Assembly: GCF_001005315.1 (NCBI RefSeq)
Contig: NZ_LBMG01000041.1
Coordinates: forward strand, 1-63,649
Direction of reading: 5' to 3'
Source: Kordia jejudonensis
GTDB taxonomy: Bacteria > Bacteroidota > Bacteroidia > Flavobacteriales > Flavobacteriaceae
DNA: 63,649 nt
The notes under the pieces are model-generated. The model worked only from the letters and a program-made list of their open reading frames with translations. It was not told the DNA's origin and searched no databases. How positions within the stretch are numbered: position 1 is the first letter of the stretch; each line of letters starts with the position of its first letter. The position numbers and the translations under genes were made by a program. Positions 21,644 through 28,524 of this stretch are shown piece after piece.

Positions 21644-22531
21644 TTACTTTTTGTTTCTAGGATGTGCTTTGGCATATACATTTTTGAGTTCGGCTAAACT
21701 GTTATGTGTATATACTTGTGTAGAAGCTAAGCTAGCATGACCAAGTAATTCTTTTACAGCATTTAAGTCTGCACCTTGATTGAGTAAATGAGTTGCAAAT
21801 GTATGTCTCAGCATATGTGGACTCTTTTTTACTTTCGTAGATGCCATACTAAAATAATCATTTATTAGACGATAAACAAGAGTCGGATACATTTTATTTC
21901 CTTTTGCGGTTAAAAATAATTCTTCCTTTTGGTTACTGTCAACTTGTTGACGATGTAGCGTGTATTGTTTTAATTGAGTTTCTAGTTTTTGTAAGAGTGG
22001 AACGATCCTTTCTTTGTTTCTTTTTCCGAGAATTTTGATTGTTTTTTTTGCATAATCTATATCTGATTGTTTCAGATTGATTAATTCTGCTCTACGCATT
22101 CCTGTCGCATACAGCATTTCTATAATGGTTTTGTTTCGTATGCCTTCAAAATCATTATTAAAGTTCATATTTACCAATACCATCTGCATTTCCTTTTCTG
22201 AGAATGGTACTTGTATTTTTTTAGCCGTTTTTAGTGCTTTGTGTTTTACTAATGGACTTACTGTGATTTGTTTTGTTTTGAGTAAGTATTTGTAATAGGT
22301 TTTTAGTGAAGATATTTTACGGTTTATGGTTGCGTTTTGCAAACCACTATTGACTAAGGAAACAATCCAGTTTCGAATTTGAACGTAATGTACTTGATTG
22401 ATGTTGGTATTTTGGTATTCTTCTTCACAAAATTTAGAAAATGTAACTAGATCGTTTTGATACGCTGTAACCGTATGATCGGAATAGTTTTTTTCTAGTT
22501 TTAGATATTCTGTGAATGAAGTGAAAGTCAT
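21644..22531 (-). CDS. xerC: Tyrosine recombinase, XerC/XerD family
   Basis: A 295-residue tyrosine recombinase, probably the chromosomal dimer-resolution enzyme. The N-terminal SAM-like domain (FTEYLKLEKNYSDHTVTAYQ) is followed by the catalytic domain with the full set of residues: Arg in GMRRAELINL, Lys in ILGKRNKERIVPL, HxxR in HMLRHTFATHLL, His in LLGHASL, and Tyr in TQVYTHNS. I chose ATG 22531. An in-frame extension to 22564 would be translated from a heptamer minisatellite (NPIPNTQHPT) and is unlikely to be real. Core-gene neighbours argue against a phage integrase. Confidence 0.9.
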   Translation of the reverse strand: MTFTSFTEYLKLEKNYSDHTVTAYQNDLVTFSKFCEEEYQNTNINQVHYVQIRNWIVSLVNSGLQNATINRKISSLKTYYKYLLKTKQITVSPLVKHKALKTAKKIQVPFSEKEMQMVLVNMNFNNDFEGIRNKTIIEMLYATGMRRAELINLKQSDIDYAKKTIKILGKRNKERIVPLLQKLETQLKQYTLHRQQVDSNQKEELFLTAKGNKMYPTLVYRLINDYFSMASTKVKKSPHMLRHTFATHLLNQGADLNAVKELLGHASLASTQVYTHNSLAELKNVYAKAHPRNKK

Positions 22532-22533
22532 TG

Positions 22534-22582
22534 TTGGGTGTTGGGTGTTGGGTATTGGGTTCAAGGTTCAAGGTTCAAGGTT
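22534..22582. repeat. Heptamer minisatellite upstream of xerC
   Basis: Tandem 7-base units: TTGGGTG/TTGGGTA four times, then TTCAAGG three times. It sits directly before the xerC start codon, where a promoter or leader would be expected. Similar heptamer arrays occur at 23130-23200 and 49473-49490. Confidence 0.75.
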
Positions 22583-22709
22583 ATTCAATGTTTCTCTTGC
22601 TTTTGAAATTTGGCAATAGTTTCATAATTCTGAATTCATAATTCATAATTATATTGATTTGTGAATTTAAAGTTACTAAAGAATATAGCAATCTCTAAAT
22701 TTTGAGCAT

Positions 22710-22740
22710 AAAAAAAGGTTTCCAAAATGGAAACCTTTTT
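22710..22740 (-). terminator. Terminator after rpsU
   Basis: An AAAAAGGTTTCC / GGAAACCTTTTT stem with a short A-rich loop and T runs on both strands. It ends rpsU transcription before xerC. Confidence 0.85.
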
Positions 22741-22758
22741 ATTTTTTTTGAGAACATC

Positions 22759-22953
22759 TTAGATTTCTTCTTGATCTCTAAGGTGCTGTATGTATTGCGC
22801 TTTTTGTATTTGCGCTCTACGAGCTACTGACGGCTTTGTGAAATGCTTTCTAGCTCTTAACTGACGCATTCCTCCTGTACGATCAAATTTTCTTTTGAAA
22901 CGTTTCAGCGCTCTGTCTATATTTTCTCCTTCTTTTACTGGTATTATTAACAT
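22759..22953 (-). CDS. rpsU: 30S ribosomal protein S21 (bS21)
   Basis: A 64-residue basic ribosomal protein (MLIIPVKEGENIDRALKRFK, ARKHFTKPSVARRAQIQKA). ATG 22953 was chosen because it gives the standard N-terminus and is preceded by a perfect Shine-Dalgarno sequence nine bases away. A longer in-frame reading to 22992 would be an artefact. In Bacteroidota, bS21 with bS18 and bS6 holds the 3' end of 16S rRNA so that ordinary genes are read without Shine-Dalgarno pairing. Its own strong Shine-Dalgarno is thought to give feedback: ribosomes lacking bS21 translate rpsU best. The sequence fits this model. Confidence 0.95.
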   Translation of the reverse strand: MLIIPVKEGENIDRALKRFKRKFDRTGGMRQLRARKHFTKPSVARRAQIQKAQYIQHLRDQEEI

Positions 22954-22962
22954 AGTACGTAA

Positions 22963-22968
22963 CCTCCT
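22963..22968 (-). promoter_or_regulatory. Strong Shine-Dalgarno (AGGAGG) of rpsU
   Basis: AGGAGG lies nine bases before the rpsU ATG on the minus strand, within AGAGGAGGTT. Most other genes here show no such motif. It decides the rpsU start and is the expected autoregulatory element for bS21. Confidence 0.9.
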
Positions 22969-23046
22969 CTCTTTTAGATTTTGTGGGTGCAAATATAAAG
23001 ACTATTTTTTAATTTCAAACTTTATAGGTGAATTTATTTTGCATTA

Positions 23047-23108
23047 GCGATAGAGGCGGCATCCTCCCGATTGCTCGGGAGATATAGCCGAAAGCGCGGC
23101 CGCTTTTT
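23047..23108. repeat. GC-rich structured intergenic element
   Basis: A strikingly GC-rich 60-base island in AT-rich DNA. It contains an inverted repeat CTCCCGA-TTGC-TCGGGAG (23064-23081) and AAAGCG-CGGC-CGCTTT (23091-23106), which includes a NotI-like GCGGCCGC. From memory, similar GCGATAGA...ATATAGCCGAAAG elements are scattered between genes in many Flavobacteriia; I cannot check this. No coding potential seen. Confidence 0.55.
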
Positions 23109-23129
23109 CTGCGGAATGCCATTTATAAA

Positions 23130-23200
23130 TTGGGTGTTGTGTATTTGGGCATTTGGGTTTTGGGTGTTGGGCATTAGGTATTAGGTATTGGGTATTAGTT
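23130..23200. repeat. Degenerate heptamer repeat tract
   Basis: Repeats of TTGGGTG/TTGGGCA/TTAGGTA type with a mostly seven-base period, between rpsU and the amylase gene. Same family as the array at 22534-22582. Confidence 0.65.
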
Positions 23201-23273
23201 GTTGATTTGTCCATTTGTAGGTTCTTTTGAAAATAGCTAACATCTGAAACTCCAAAACCTAAAGCCTATTTTG

Positions 23274-24656
23274 TTATTTTACCGACCAAACAGAGTAACT
23301 TTTTGGTGGTGCCTGAATTTTTACCCATTTTCCGCCTTGCGTTACAGGTTCCCAACCAGAATGTCCTGTGTAGTCTTTGATGCGCGTGTTGGACCAATTG
23401 GTTTCTACCCAACGTTCTTTCCAGCTGTTGGAGTTGTTGATATATACAACTATTCCTGCACTGTTGTTCCCGTTTCGTCGCGCAACGTATTCGTCATTGT
23501 CTACATATAGAATGGATGTGTTTCCGCTTGCAAGATTGTTGTGAATCCATATAAGATTGTTTAGCTTGTTTTTATCTAACCAGTCTTCGTAATCTCTGTA
23601 AAAGATTGTTGGATAACCTTCATGCGTTAGAATATATGCATAGGCTAATATTTTATTGTTTATGATTTCGTCCGTATCATGATTTGTTACAAAAGTTACT
23701 GCTTTTGACGCGTTTCGTTTCCAAAGCATGTCATCATTTAGTCGATTTAGGTTGTTTCCTTGAAATGCATCTCGCATTCTGTAGTAGCATGCAAAATCGA
23801 AGGCACTTACTTCTGCTTGTCCTGACCACCAATCGAGTGTAGCGGCGTTTCCGTCCCAGTATTCTCCAACTGAGAATCCGCCGACCGCATTTTTCCAGTC
23901 TTTTACTACCCAAGCGCCAAATCCTTTTACGTAGTCAAATCGCCAACCGTCGAAACCAAAGTTTTTATAGTATTTGGCAACTGAGTTTGATCGTCCCCAA
24001 AGCCAGTCGCGAACATAGCTTTTGCTATGTGATAAATCTGCAAATCCTCCAAATACGCCTTCATCACTTGCTTGTGCATCATTTGGATGAAAGTCGTAGT
24101 AACTTCTATTGAATAAACCAGACATTGGTTGATAGTCAGTGTATGTGTTTGTTCCTTTGAACGGATTGTACTCGCTGTTTCCTCCGCTGTTATGGTTTAA
24201 AACAATATCCGCAATGACACTTAGGCGATTGTTGTGTGCAGTGTTGATTAAACTTTGTAATTCGGTTGTTGAGCCAAATCGTGTTTCAACACTTCCCATT
24301 TGGTTGTACTCGCCAAAATCGTAGTAATCGAAAGGATCGTATCCCATGGAGAATGGTCCGTTTTGTGCTTTTGACGCTGGCGGCAACCAAATGGCGTCGA
24401 TTCCTGCGTTGCTCCAAGCGGCAACTTTGCCTTTTACGACATTCCACCAGGTTCCTCCTGCGGGCACGTCCCAATAGAAGGCTTGCATCATTACGCCTGA
24501 ACCTATGGGTTTTAGGTTTGCTCTGTTTTTAGCCGAGTTTACAGGCTCTTTTTCTACTGTTGTACTTTGTTCTTTTTCTTGAAATACCTCATCGTTAGAA
24601 CAGCTTATAAAGAATAAGCTCATCAAAAAGAAGTATAAAATTTTACTTGTTTTCAT
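23274..24656 (-). CDS. Alpha-amylase lipoprotein (GH13)
   Basis: A 460-residue secreted glycoside hydrolase that should cut alpha-1,4 glucans. The signal peptide ends in a lipobox with Cys at residue 19 (FFISC), so it is probably tethered to a membrane. GH13 regions are clear: region I DIVLNH (150-155), region II GWRFDYVKG with the nucleophile Asp241, region III GEYWD with the acid/base Glu265, and region IV VTNHDTDE with Asp327. A C-terminal beta domain ends in YSVWSVK. It stands alone, without SusCD or other polysaccharide-utilisation genes, and is not linked to neighbours. A palindromic LacI-type site lies 67 bases upstream. Closest in style to liquefying amylases; exact specificity is not visible. 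Confidence 0.92.
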   Translation of the reverse strand: MKTSKILYFFLMSLFFISCSNDEVFQEKEQSTTVEKEPVNSAKNRANLKPIGSGVMMQAFYWDVPAGGTWWNVVKGKVAAWSNAGIDAIWLPPASKAQNGPFSMGYDPFDYYDFGEYNQMGSVETRFGSTTELQSLINTAHNNRLSVIADIVLNHNSGGNSEYNPFKGTNTYTDYQPMSGLFNRSYYDFHPNDAQASDEGVFGGFADLSHSKSYVRDWLWGRSNSVAKYYKNFGFDGWRFDYVKGFGAWVVKDWKNAVGGFSVGEYWDGNAATLDWWSGQAEVSAFDFACYYRMRDAFQGNNLNRLNDDMLWKRNASKAVTFVTNHDTDEIINNKILAYAYILTHEGYPTIFYRDYEDWLDKNKLNNLIWIHNNLASGNTSILYVDNDEYVARRNGNNSAGIVVYINNSNSWKERWVETNWSNTRIKDYTGHSGWEPVTQGGKWVKIQAPPKSYSVWSVK

Positions 24657-24723
24657 GGTGTTTTGGTTATGGTTATCTTTTAATGTAAATATTTATTTGA
24701 GAGTACAATAATCACAGGACTAG

Positions 24724-24737
24724 CGAAAACGTTTTCG
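24724..24737. promoter_or_regulatory. Palindromic LacI-family-like operator upstream of the amylase
   Basis: CGAAAACGTTTTCG is a 14-base perfect palindrome with the central CG typical of LacI/GalR-family operators. It lies 67 bases upstream of the amylase ATG. It is the only notable element I see in the gene-free stretch 24657-25019, which otherwise is AT-rich. No regulator gene of this family is in the window. Confidence 0.5.
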
Positions 24738-25019
24738 TGTTGATAAGTTTATGATATGTATGGTTTTACCGTAATCTATGTGAGCTTTCCCATGCTTTGA
24801 ATTGTGGAAGATCATTTTGTTCTTTTTAAAAAAAATTTAGCCATATATATTTACTAGGCAATGTAGCATGTAACAAACTGTATAGAAATTGAATGTATTT
24901 TTATGGAATAATTATTGATGCTTCACTACATTTTTTAGGTAACATATTTTTAAATCAGGTACTGTGTTATATGTACTTTTTTTTACACTTTAAAAAACAA
25001 CTAACTTAATATATTTCTT

Positions 25020-25583
25020 ATGAGAAAAATTGCGTGTACACTCCTTTTTTGCTTTTGTACTGTCATTGTAAATTCGCAAACGGCAAGTGTTGAAAAATCT
25101 GTTTTTGGAATACAAACTGGTTTTTTGGGTATTTGGGCACATAATGAATCTAGATTATCCTCTGAAATCGCCTTACGAACCGAGTTAGGCTTAGATACAG
25201 GATTTTTTGGAAGTGCTTTGTATGATGTCAGTGGCTTTTTATTAGCTCCGACAATAACACTAGAGCCGCGTTGGTATTATAATCTTGAAAAGCGCCAATC
25301 AAAATCGAGACGAATTGATGGAAATAGCGGAAATTTTCTTGCGCTTAAAATTACGTATCATCCTGATTGGTTTGTGATTTCCAATGAACCCAACATTAAC
25401 TTTATTAGTGATCTTTCTATTGTTCCTACTTGGGGAATTCGCAGGCATATTGGCAAGCATTTTACATATGAAACTGGTATTGGTATTGGCTATATTCATT
25501 ATTTCGATGATGATATTATAACGATTGCAGAAAACGCTGATGTTACTGTAAATTTACATCTACGTATTGGCTATCGTTTTTAG
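25020..25583 (+). CDS. Exported outer-membrane beta-barrel candidate (187 aa)
   Basis: I do not recognise a named family. The N-terminus is a signal peptide (MRKIACTLLFCFCTVIVNSQ). The mature part has alternating hydrophobic/polar strands (FGIQTGFLGIWAH, PTITLEPRWYYNL, HFTYETGIGIGYIHYF, VTVNLHLRIGYRF) and ends in Phe, the classical outer-membrane-barrel C-terminal signature. The size suits an eight-stranded barrel. It converges with the ten-gene operon across a shared terminator and diverges from the amylase. Function unknown. Confidence 0.75.
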   Translation: MRKIACTLLFCFCTVIVNSQTASVEKSVFGIQTGFLGIWAHNESRLSSEIALRTELGLDTGFFGSALYDVSGFLLAPTITLEPRWYYNLEKRQSKSRRIDGNSGNFLALKITYHPDWFVISNEPNINFISDLSIVPTWGIRRHIGKHFTYETGIGIGYIHYFDDDIITIAENADVTVNLHLRIGYRF

Positions 25584-25607
25584 CCTTTTCAACAATATAA
25601 AACGCAT

Positions 25608-25638
25608 AAAAACCCTAACACAAACGGTTAGGGTTTTT
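25608..25638. terminator. Bidirectional terminator
   Basis: A perfect AAAAACCCTAAC / GTTAGGGTTTTT stem with a seven-base loop. It serves both the plus-strand barrel gene and the minus-strand ten-gene operon. Confidence 0.9.
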
Positions 25639-25668
25639 ACATAATTAATCATTTTAATATACATGCAA

Positions 25669-26316
25669 TTACTCCAAGATAATTACATCATCCGCACGGA
25701 TAAGACGTGGTTTGTCTGTATCAAATGCTGGAAGCTGGCTGGTAAAGGTTGACTCGTCTGTGATGGTTTCTTCATCTACAGATTCGGCAAATGTGTATCC
25801 TAAACCATATGCTGTTAGTAGTGTTTTTATTTCGGCAAACGTTCTTTTGTCAGTATCATTTTTATAGATAACATTTGGTAAGAACCGAATGATTTGTGCA
25901 TCTGTTGGTGGCACAGGAACAATATCAAATTGTATTTCTGCCGTTGCGTTTAAACCCAAATTGTATTTATTACTGTTTGATGCATTTACGGGTGTTGCAT
26001 ACATTTTTGGTCGAAATGAACGTTCATTTTGAATGGAACTGCTCGTGCTTTGTTGCGATATTGACAATGAAATTTTGGCTTTTGCGGTCGTTTTCGGAAT
26101 GGTATAAAACGTTGGTTGATATCCTACTTCTCGTAGCATTTTCAAAGTTTCCGAACCGCTATCTGGATCACTGTTATATATTTCTAAGGTTTGTCGCAAC
26201 GAACCTTCATCAAGTGCTGCTTGTGCTTCTCCAACGCCTTCTCCGATAGCAGCTATAAAATCTCCTAATGGTGCTGCGAACGCATCTTTTACATAATCGT
26301 ATGAATTGCTTGACAT
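25669..26316 (-). CDS. Operon gene 10: shared AQxALD/PTFY domain protein with extra C-terminal domain (215 aa)
   Basis: Member of the paralogous set in this operon. Residues 15-40 (APLGDFIAAIGEGVGEAQAALDEGS) align, split here as APLGDFIAAIG and VGEAQAALDEGS, with the helix of the other members. Residues 61-74 (LREVGYQPTFYTIP) match their PTFY strand, followed by a beta strand KAKISLSIS and a second one AEIQFDIVPVPP (125-137). Residues about 143-215 are an extra C-terminal part (FLPNVIYKND, LLTAYGLGYTFAES) that recalls a PASTA-like fold; weak. There is no signal peptide. Last gene of the operon, seven bases after the coiled-coil/PASTA gene, then the terminator. Function unknown. Confidence 0.75.
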   Translation of the reverse strand: MSSNSYDYVKDAFAAPLGDFIAAIGEGVGEAQAALDEGSLRQTLEIYNSDPDSGSETLKMLREVGYQPTFYTIPKTTAKAKISLSISQQSTSSSIQNERSFRPKMYATPVNASNSNKYNLGLNATAEIQFDIVPVPPTDAQIIRFLPNVIYKNDTDKRTFAEIKTLLTAYGLGYTFAESVDEETITDESTFTSQLPAFDTDKPRLIRADDVIILE

Positions 26317-26323
26317 AATTTTT

Positions 26324-27805
26324 TTAGTTTATTGGTTTTGCGAAAATTACTATAACTTCTTGTCCTTCTATAATGCTTGCATCTGGCGCTGGCGATTGTT
26401 TAAATGATTGTCCTGCAACTAAGTTTTCATTGGTTGTCGGATGGTATACTGCATCTAATTTTAATCCGTTGTTGAGCAATATTTTTCGAACCGCCGTTTC
26501 TGTTAAACCAAGAATATTTGGCATTTTCTGACTCACATTTGCAGTGGTATTTCCTGTGGGAACAATATCAATACTAATGTCACTTATTGCCGCGCCGTTG
26601 ATTCCTTTTGCCGTTTCAAAATCTAACAAACCAAATACAGTTCCTTCTGGTCCTTTTTCAACCGTAGTTTTTAGGTTTAAAGATACATTTGCTAGTTTGT
26701 AGCGTGAATTGATCAACTCCTCATCAGCTTTGATGACATCTTTTACAATACTTCCGTAGACTTTACTCGCAGATAATTTATTTGGATGTTCCGTCGCATT
26801 GAAATCTTTAACTTCTTCTAATTCTTGCTGCAATTTTGAATTTTGACGCTCTAGCGATGTTACCAATACTTGTTTGTTTTGCAATTCGGTATCTTTGGCT
26901 TGTGTAAGAAGTTTTTCTTGCTGCACCTCATCTTGCAGTTGTGAAATACTCATTAAAAATGAATCTCGTTCTTGTGTTAGGTTGTCATTCTGAATTGTAA
27001 TATCTGAAACTTGCTGTTGTAAATCTTGATATAATACTTCAAAATTATTAGCCGTATTTGCAGAAGCTTCATAGGTTTCTAACTGTTCTTGCTGTGTTGC
27101 CAATTGTGTTGCTAACACTTGCTGATTCGCTTCAAGCGATGCTCTCAACAATTTTTCGCTTTCATACTCAGCTTGCAACGTTTGCATGTTGGTATTCAAG
27201 GTAGAAACTTCCTCATCTCTAGTTGCAACAGTATTTTGTACAGTACTGAGTTGCGTTTTTAATACTTCACGTTCGTTTGCTAACGATGTAATTGTCGTAT
27301 TGAGTTCTTCAAGTTGTGCTGTTGCTTCCTCTTTTTGCGCTTCAATTTCTTTAATGGAATTCATTAATTCAAACATTGGCACTTCTGAAGCAATGACAAC
27401 ATGATCGTTTTTTACAATAATTCGATCATCTTTTAACAACCAACTTTTCCCAAAATTGATGGTAAGTATTCCATCGCCTTCAATTTTTGCATCAAAGTTT
27501 ACGGCAATGACTTGAGGAATTTTGTCTGCTGCATCTTCTTTAACGATTCTGAACGAAGGCATTCCGCCATATTTTAATACTTCTCTAACCACACGAATGG
27601 TTTGATCGCTGGTTGAAATTCGTGATGGAATGGTTAATTGATATGAAAATTTACCATTTACAATCTTAATTCCATCTGTTAATGATAGCCACGATTTCAG
27701 GTTCACATTGTAAAACTGAATTATTACTTTTTCACCATTTGCAGGCGCATCGGAAGCATCAAATAGAATATGTTTGAATGCTATATATTTTATAGTTACT
27801 GCCAT
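26324..27805 (-). CDS. Operon gene 9: coiled-coil protein with C-terminal PASTA-like domain (493 aa)
   Basis: Residues 1-130 form a beta-rich N-terminal domain (VIIQFYNVNLKSWLSL, GKFSYQLTIPSRI). Residues about 145-335 are a long coiled coil rich in Glu, Gln and Leu. Residues 346-385 (YGSIVKDVIKADEELINSRY and LANVSLNLKTTVEK) may be a divergent copy of the operon's shared helix-strand domain. Residues 427-489 look like a PASTA domain (MPNILGLTETAVRKILLNNG, QSPAPDASIIEGQEVIV). PASTA domains usually bind peptidoglycan or muropeptides outside the cell, but no signal peptide or membrane segment is present. A structural rod or tether is plausible. It starts three bases after the preceding gene. No protein kinase is fused or nearby. 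Confidence 0.75.
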   Translation of the reverse strand: MAVTIKYIAFKHILFDASDAPANGEKVIIQFYNVNLKSWLSLTDGIKIVNGKFSYQLTIPSRISTSDQTIRVVREVLKYGGMPSFRIVKEDAADKIPQVIAVNFDAKIEGDGILTINFGKSWLLKDDRIIVKNDHVVIASEVPMFELMNSIKEIEAQKEEATAQLEELNTTITSLANEREVLKTQLSTVQNTVATRDEEVSTLNTNMQTLQAEYESEKLLRASLEANQQVLATQLATQQEQLETYEASANTANNFEVLYQDLQQQVSDITIQNDNLTQERDSFLMSISQLQDEVQQEKLLTQAKDTELQNKQVLVTSLERQNSKLQQELEEVKDFNATEHPNKLSASKVYGSIVKDVIKADEELINSRYKLANVSLNLKTTVEKGPEGTVFGLLDFETAKGINGAAISDISIDIVPTGNTTANVSQKMPNILGLTETAVRKILLNNGLKLDAVYHPTTNENLVAGQSFKQSPAPDASIIEGQEVIVIFAKPIN

Positions 27806-27808
27806 GAT

Positions 27809-28513
27809 TTATTTTTGAATTGAGATTTTAGTGAGCACATTTCCCACATTGACTTCCACGATTAAAATGTGACCGTTTGCAAAATCGACACTATCAACTG
27901 TGACTTGTGTTTTGGTTTTTCCGTTAGCATCTGTGCGAATTTCGCTTGTGTTTAAAAATGATGTACCATGATTTAGTGTTGCATTCGGATTCAACAATTC
28001 CGTTTTTGCTTGATTGTAATTGAATTCTACCAACGCATCCGATATATTTTCGCCTGCGGCATTGAAAACCTCCACTTCAACATCAAATACATGAATGTTA
28101 TTTGTTGGTTTTGGCGTGGCATTGATAATCATTTGCGGCAATCCTTCGTTGGGTACAACGGCGATAAATCGACCAGAAATTGTACTCGTAACTTTATTGG
28201 TTTCTTTCGTATCCGTTGTGGTGTTTGCAACTGGTTTAAAAGCCAACGCTCTTTCATATCCTTTTTGATACGATCGTGCATACGGAAGCGATTCAGGACT
28301 TTGAGAAGTTTGTGTTTCTGAACTTGTTTCTTTTTCAAATTCGGCTTCTACTTGCAAGTTAAAATCTAAATATGGTAAGGTATATAATGTGTTTGGTCTT
28401 CCAAATTCATCGTAGGGTTTTACATTCCTGAGATGATTTTGTGCTTCATTCAAACTATCGGAAATTCCCAATAGGATTTGCTTTAGCGTTAATGCGTTAT
28501 TTGTTGTGCTCAT
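27809..28513 (-). CDS. Operon gene 8: divergent shared-domain protein with Ig-like region (234 aa)
   Basis: Residues 10-28 (KQILLGISDSLNEAQNHLR) resemble the AQxALD helix of the paralogues, and residues 42-60 (TLYTLPYLDFNLQVEAEFE) resemble their PTFY strand plus the next strand. The strand STISGRFIAVVPNEGLP matches the conserved C-terminal strand ending in prolines. Residues about 140-234 read as a single Ig-like or invasin-like beta domain (VEVEVFNAAGENISDALVEF). No signal peptide. It lies between the basic protein and the coiled-coil protein with gaps of 11 and 3 bases. Function unknown. Confidence 0.7.
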   Translation of the reverse strand: MSTTNNALTLKQILLGISDSLNEAQNHLRNVKPYDEFGRPNTLYTLPYLDFNLQVEAEFEKETSSETQTSQSPESLPYARSYQKGYERALAFKPVANTTTDTKETNKVTSTISGRFIAVVPNEGLPQMIINATPKPTNNIHVFDVEVEVFNAAGENISDALVEFNYNQAKTELLNPNATLNHGTSFLNTSEIRTDANGKTKTQVTVDSVDFANGHILIVEVNVGNVLTKISIQK

Positions 28514-28524
28514 TGTGTATATTT

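Noticed and set aside
21644-22531. Phage or island integrase next to tRNA genes
   Set aside because: Neighbours are core genes in conserved order, the protein is XerC/D-like and no att direct repeats or cargo genes are seen.
22532-22564. Longer N-terminus of the xerC-type recombinase
   Set aside because: The extension is translated from the heptamer minisatellite and does not match the family N-terminus.
26324-27805. PASTA-kinase (PknB-type) receptor
   Set aside because: No kinase domain and no membrane helix in the protein.
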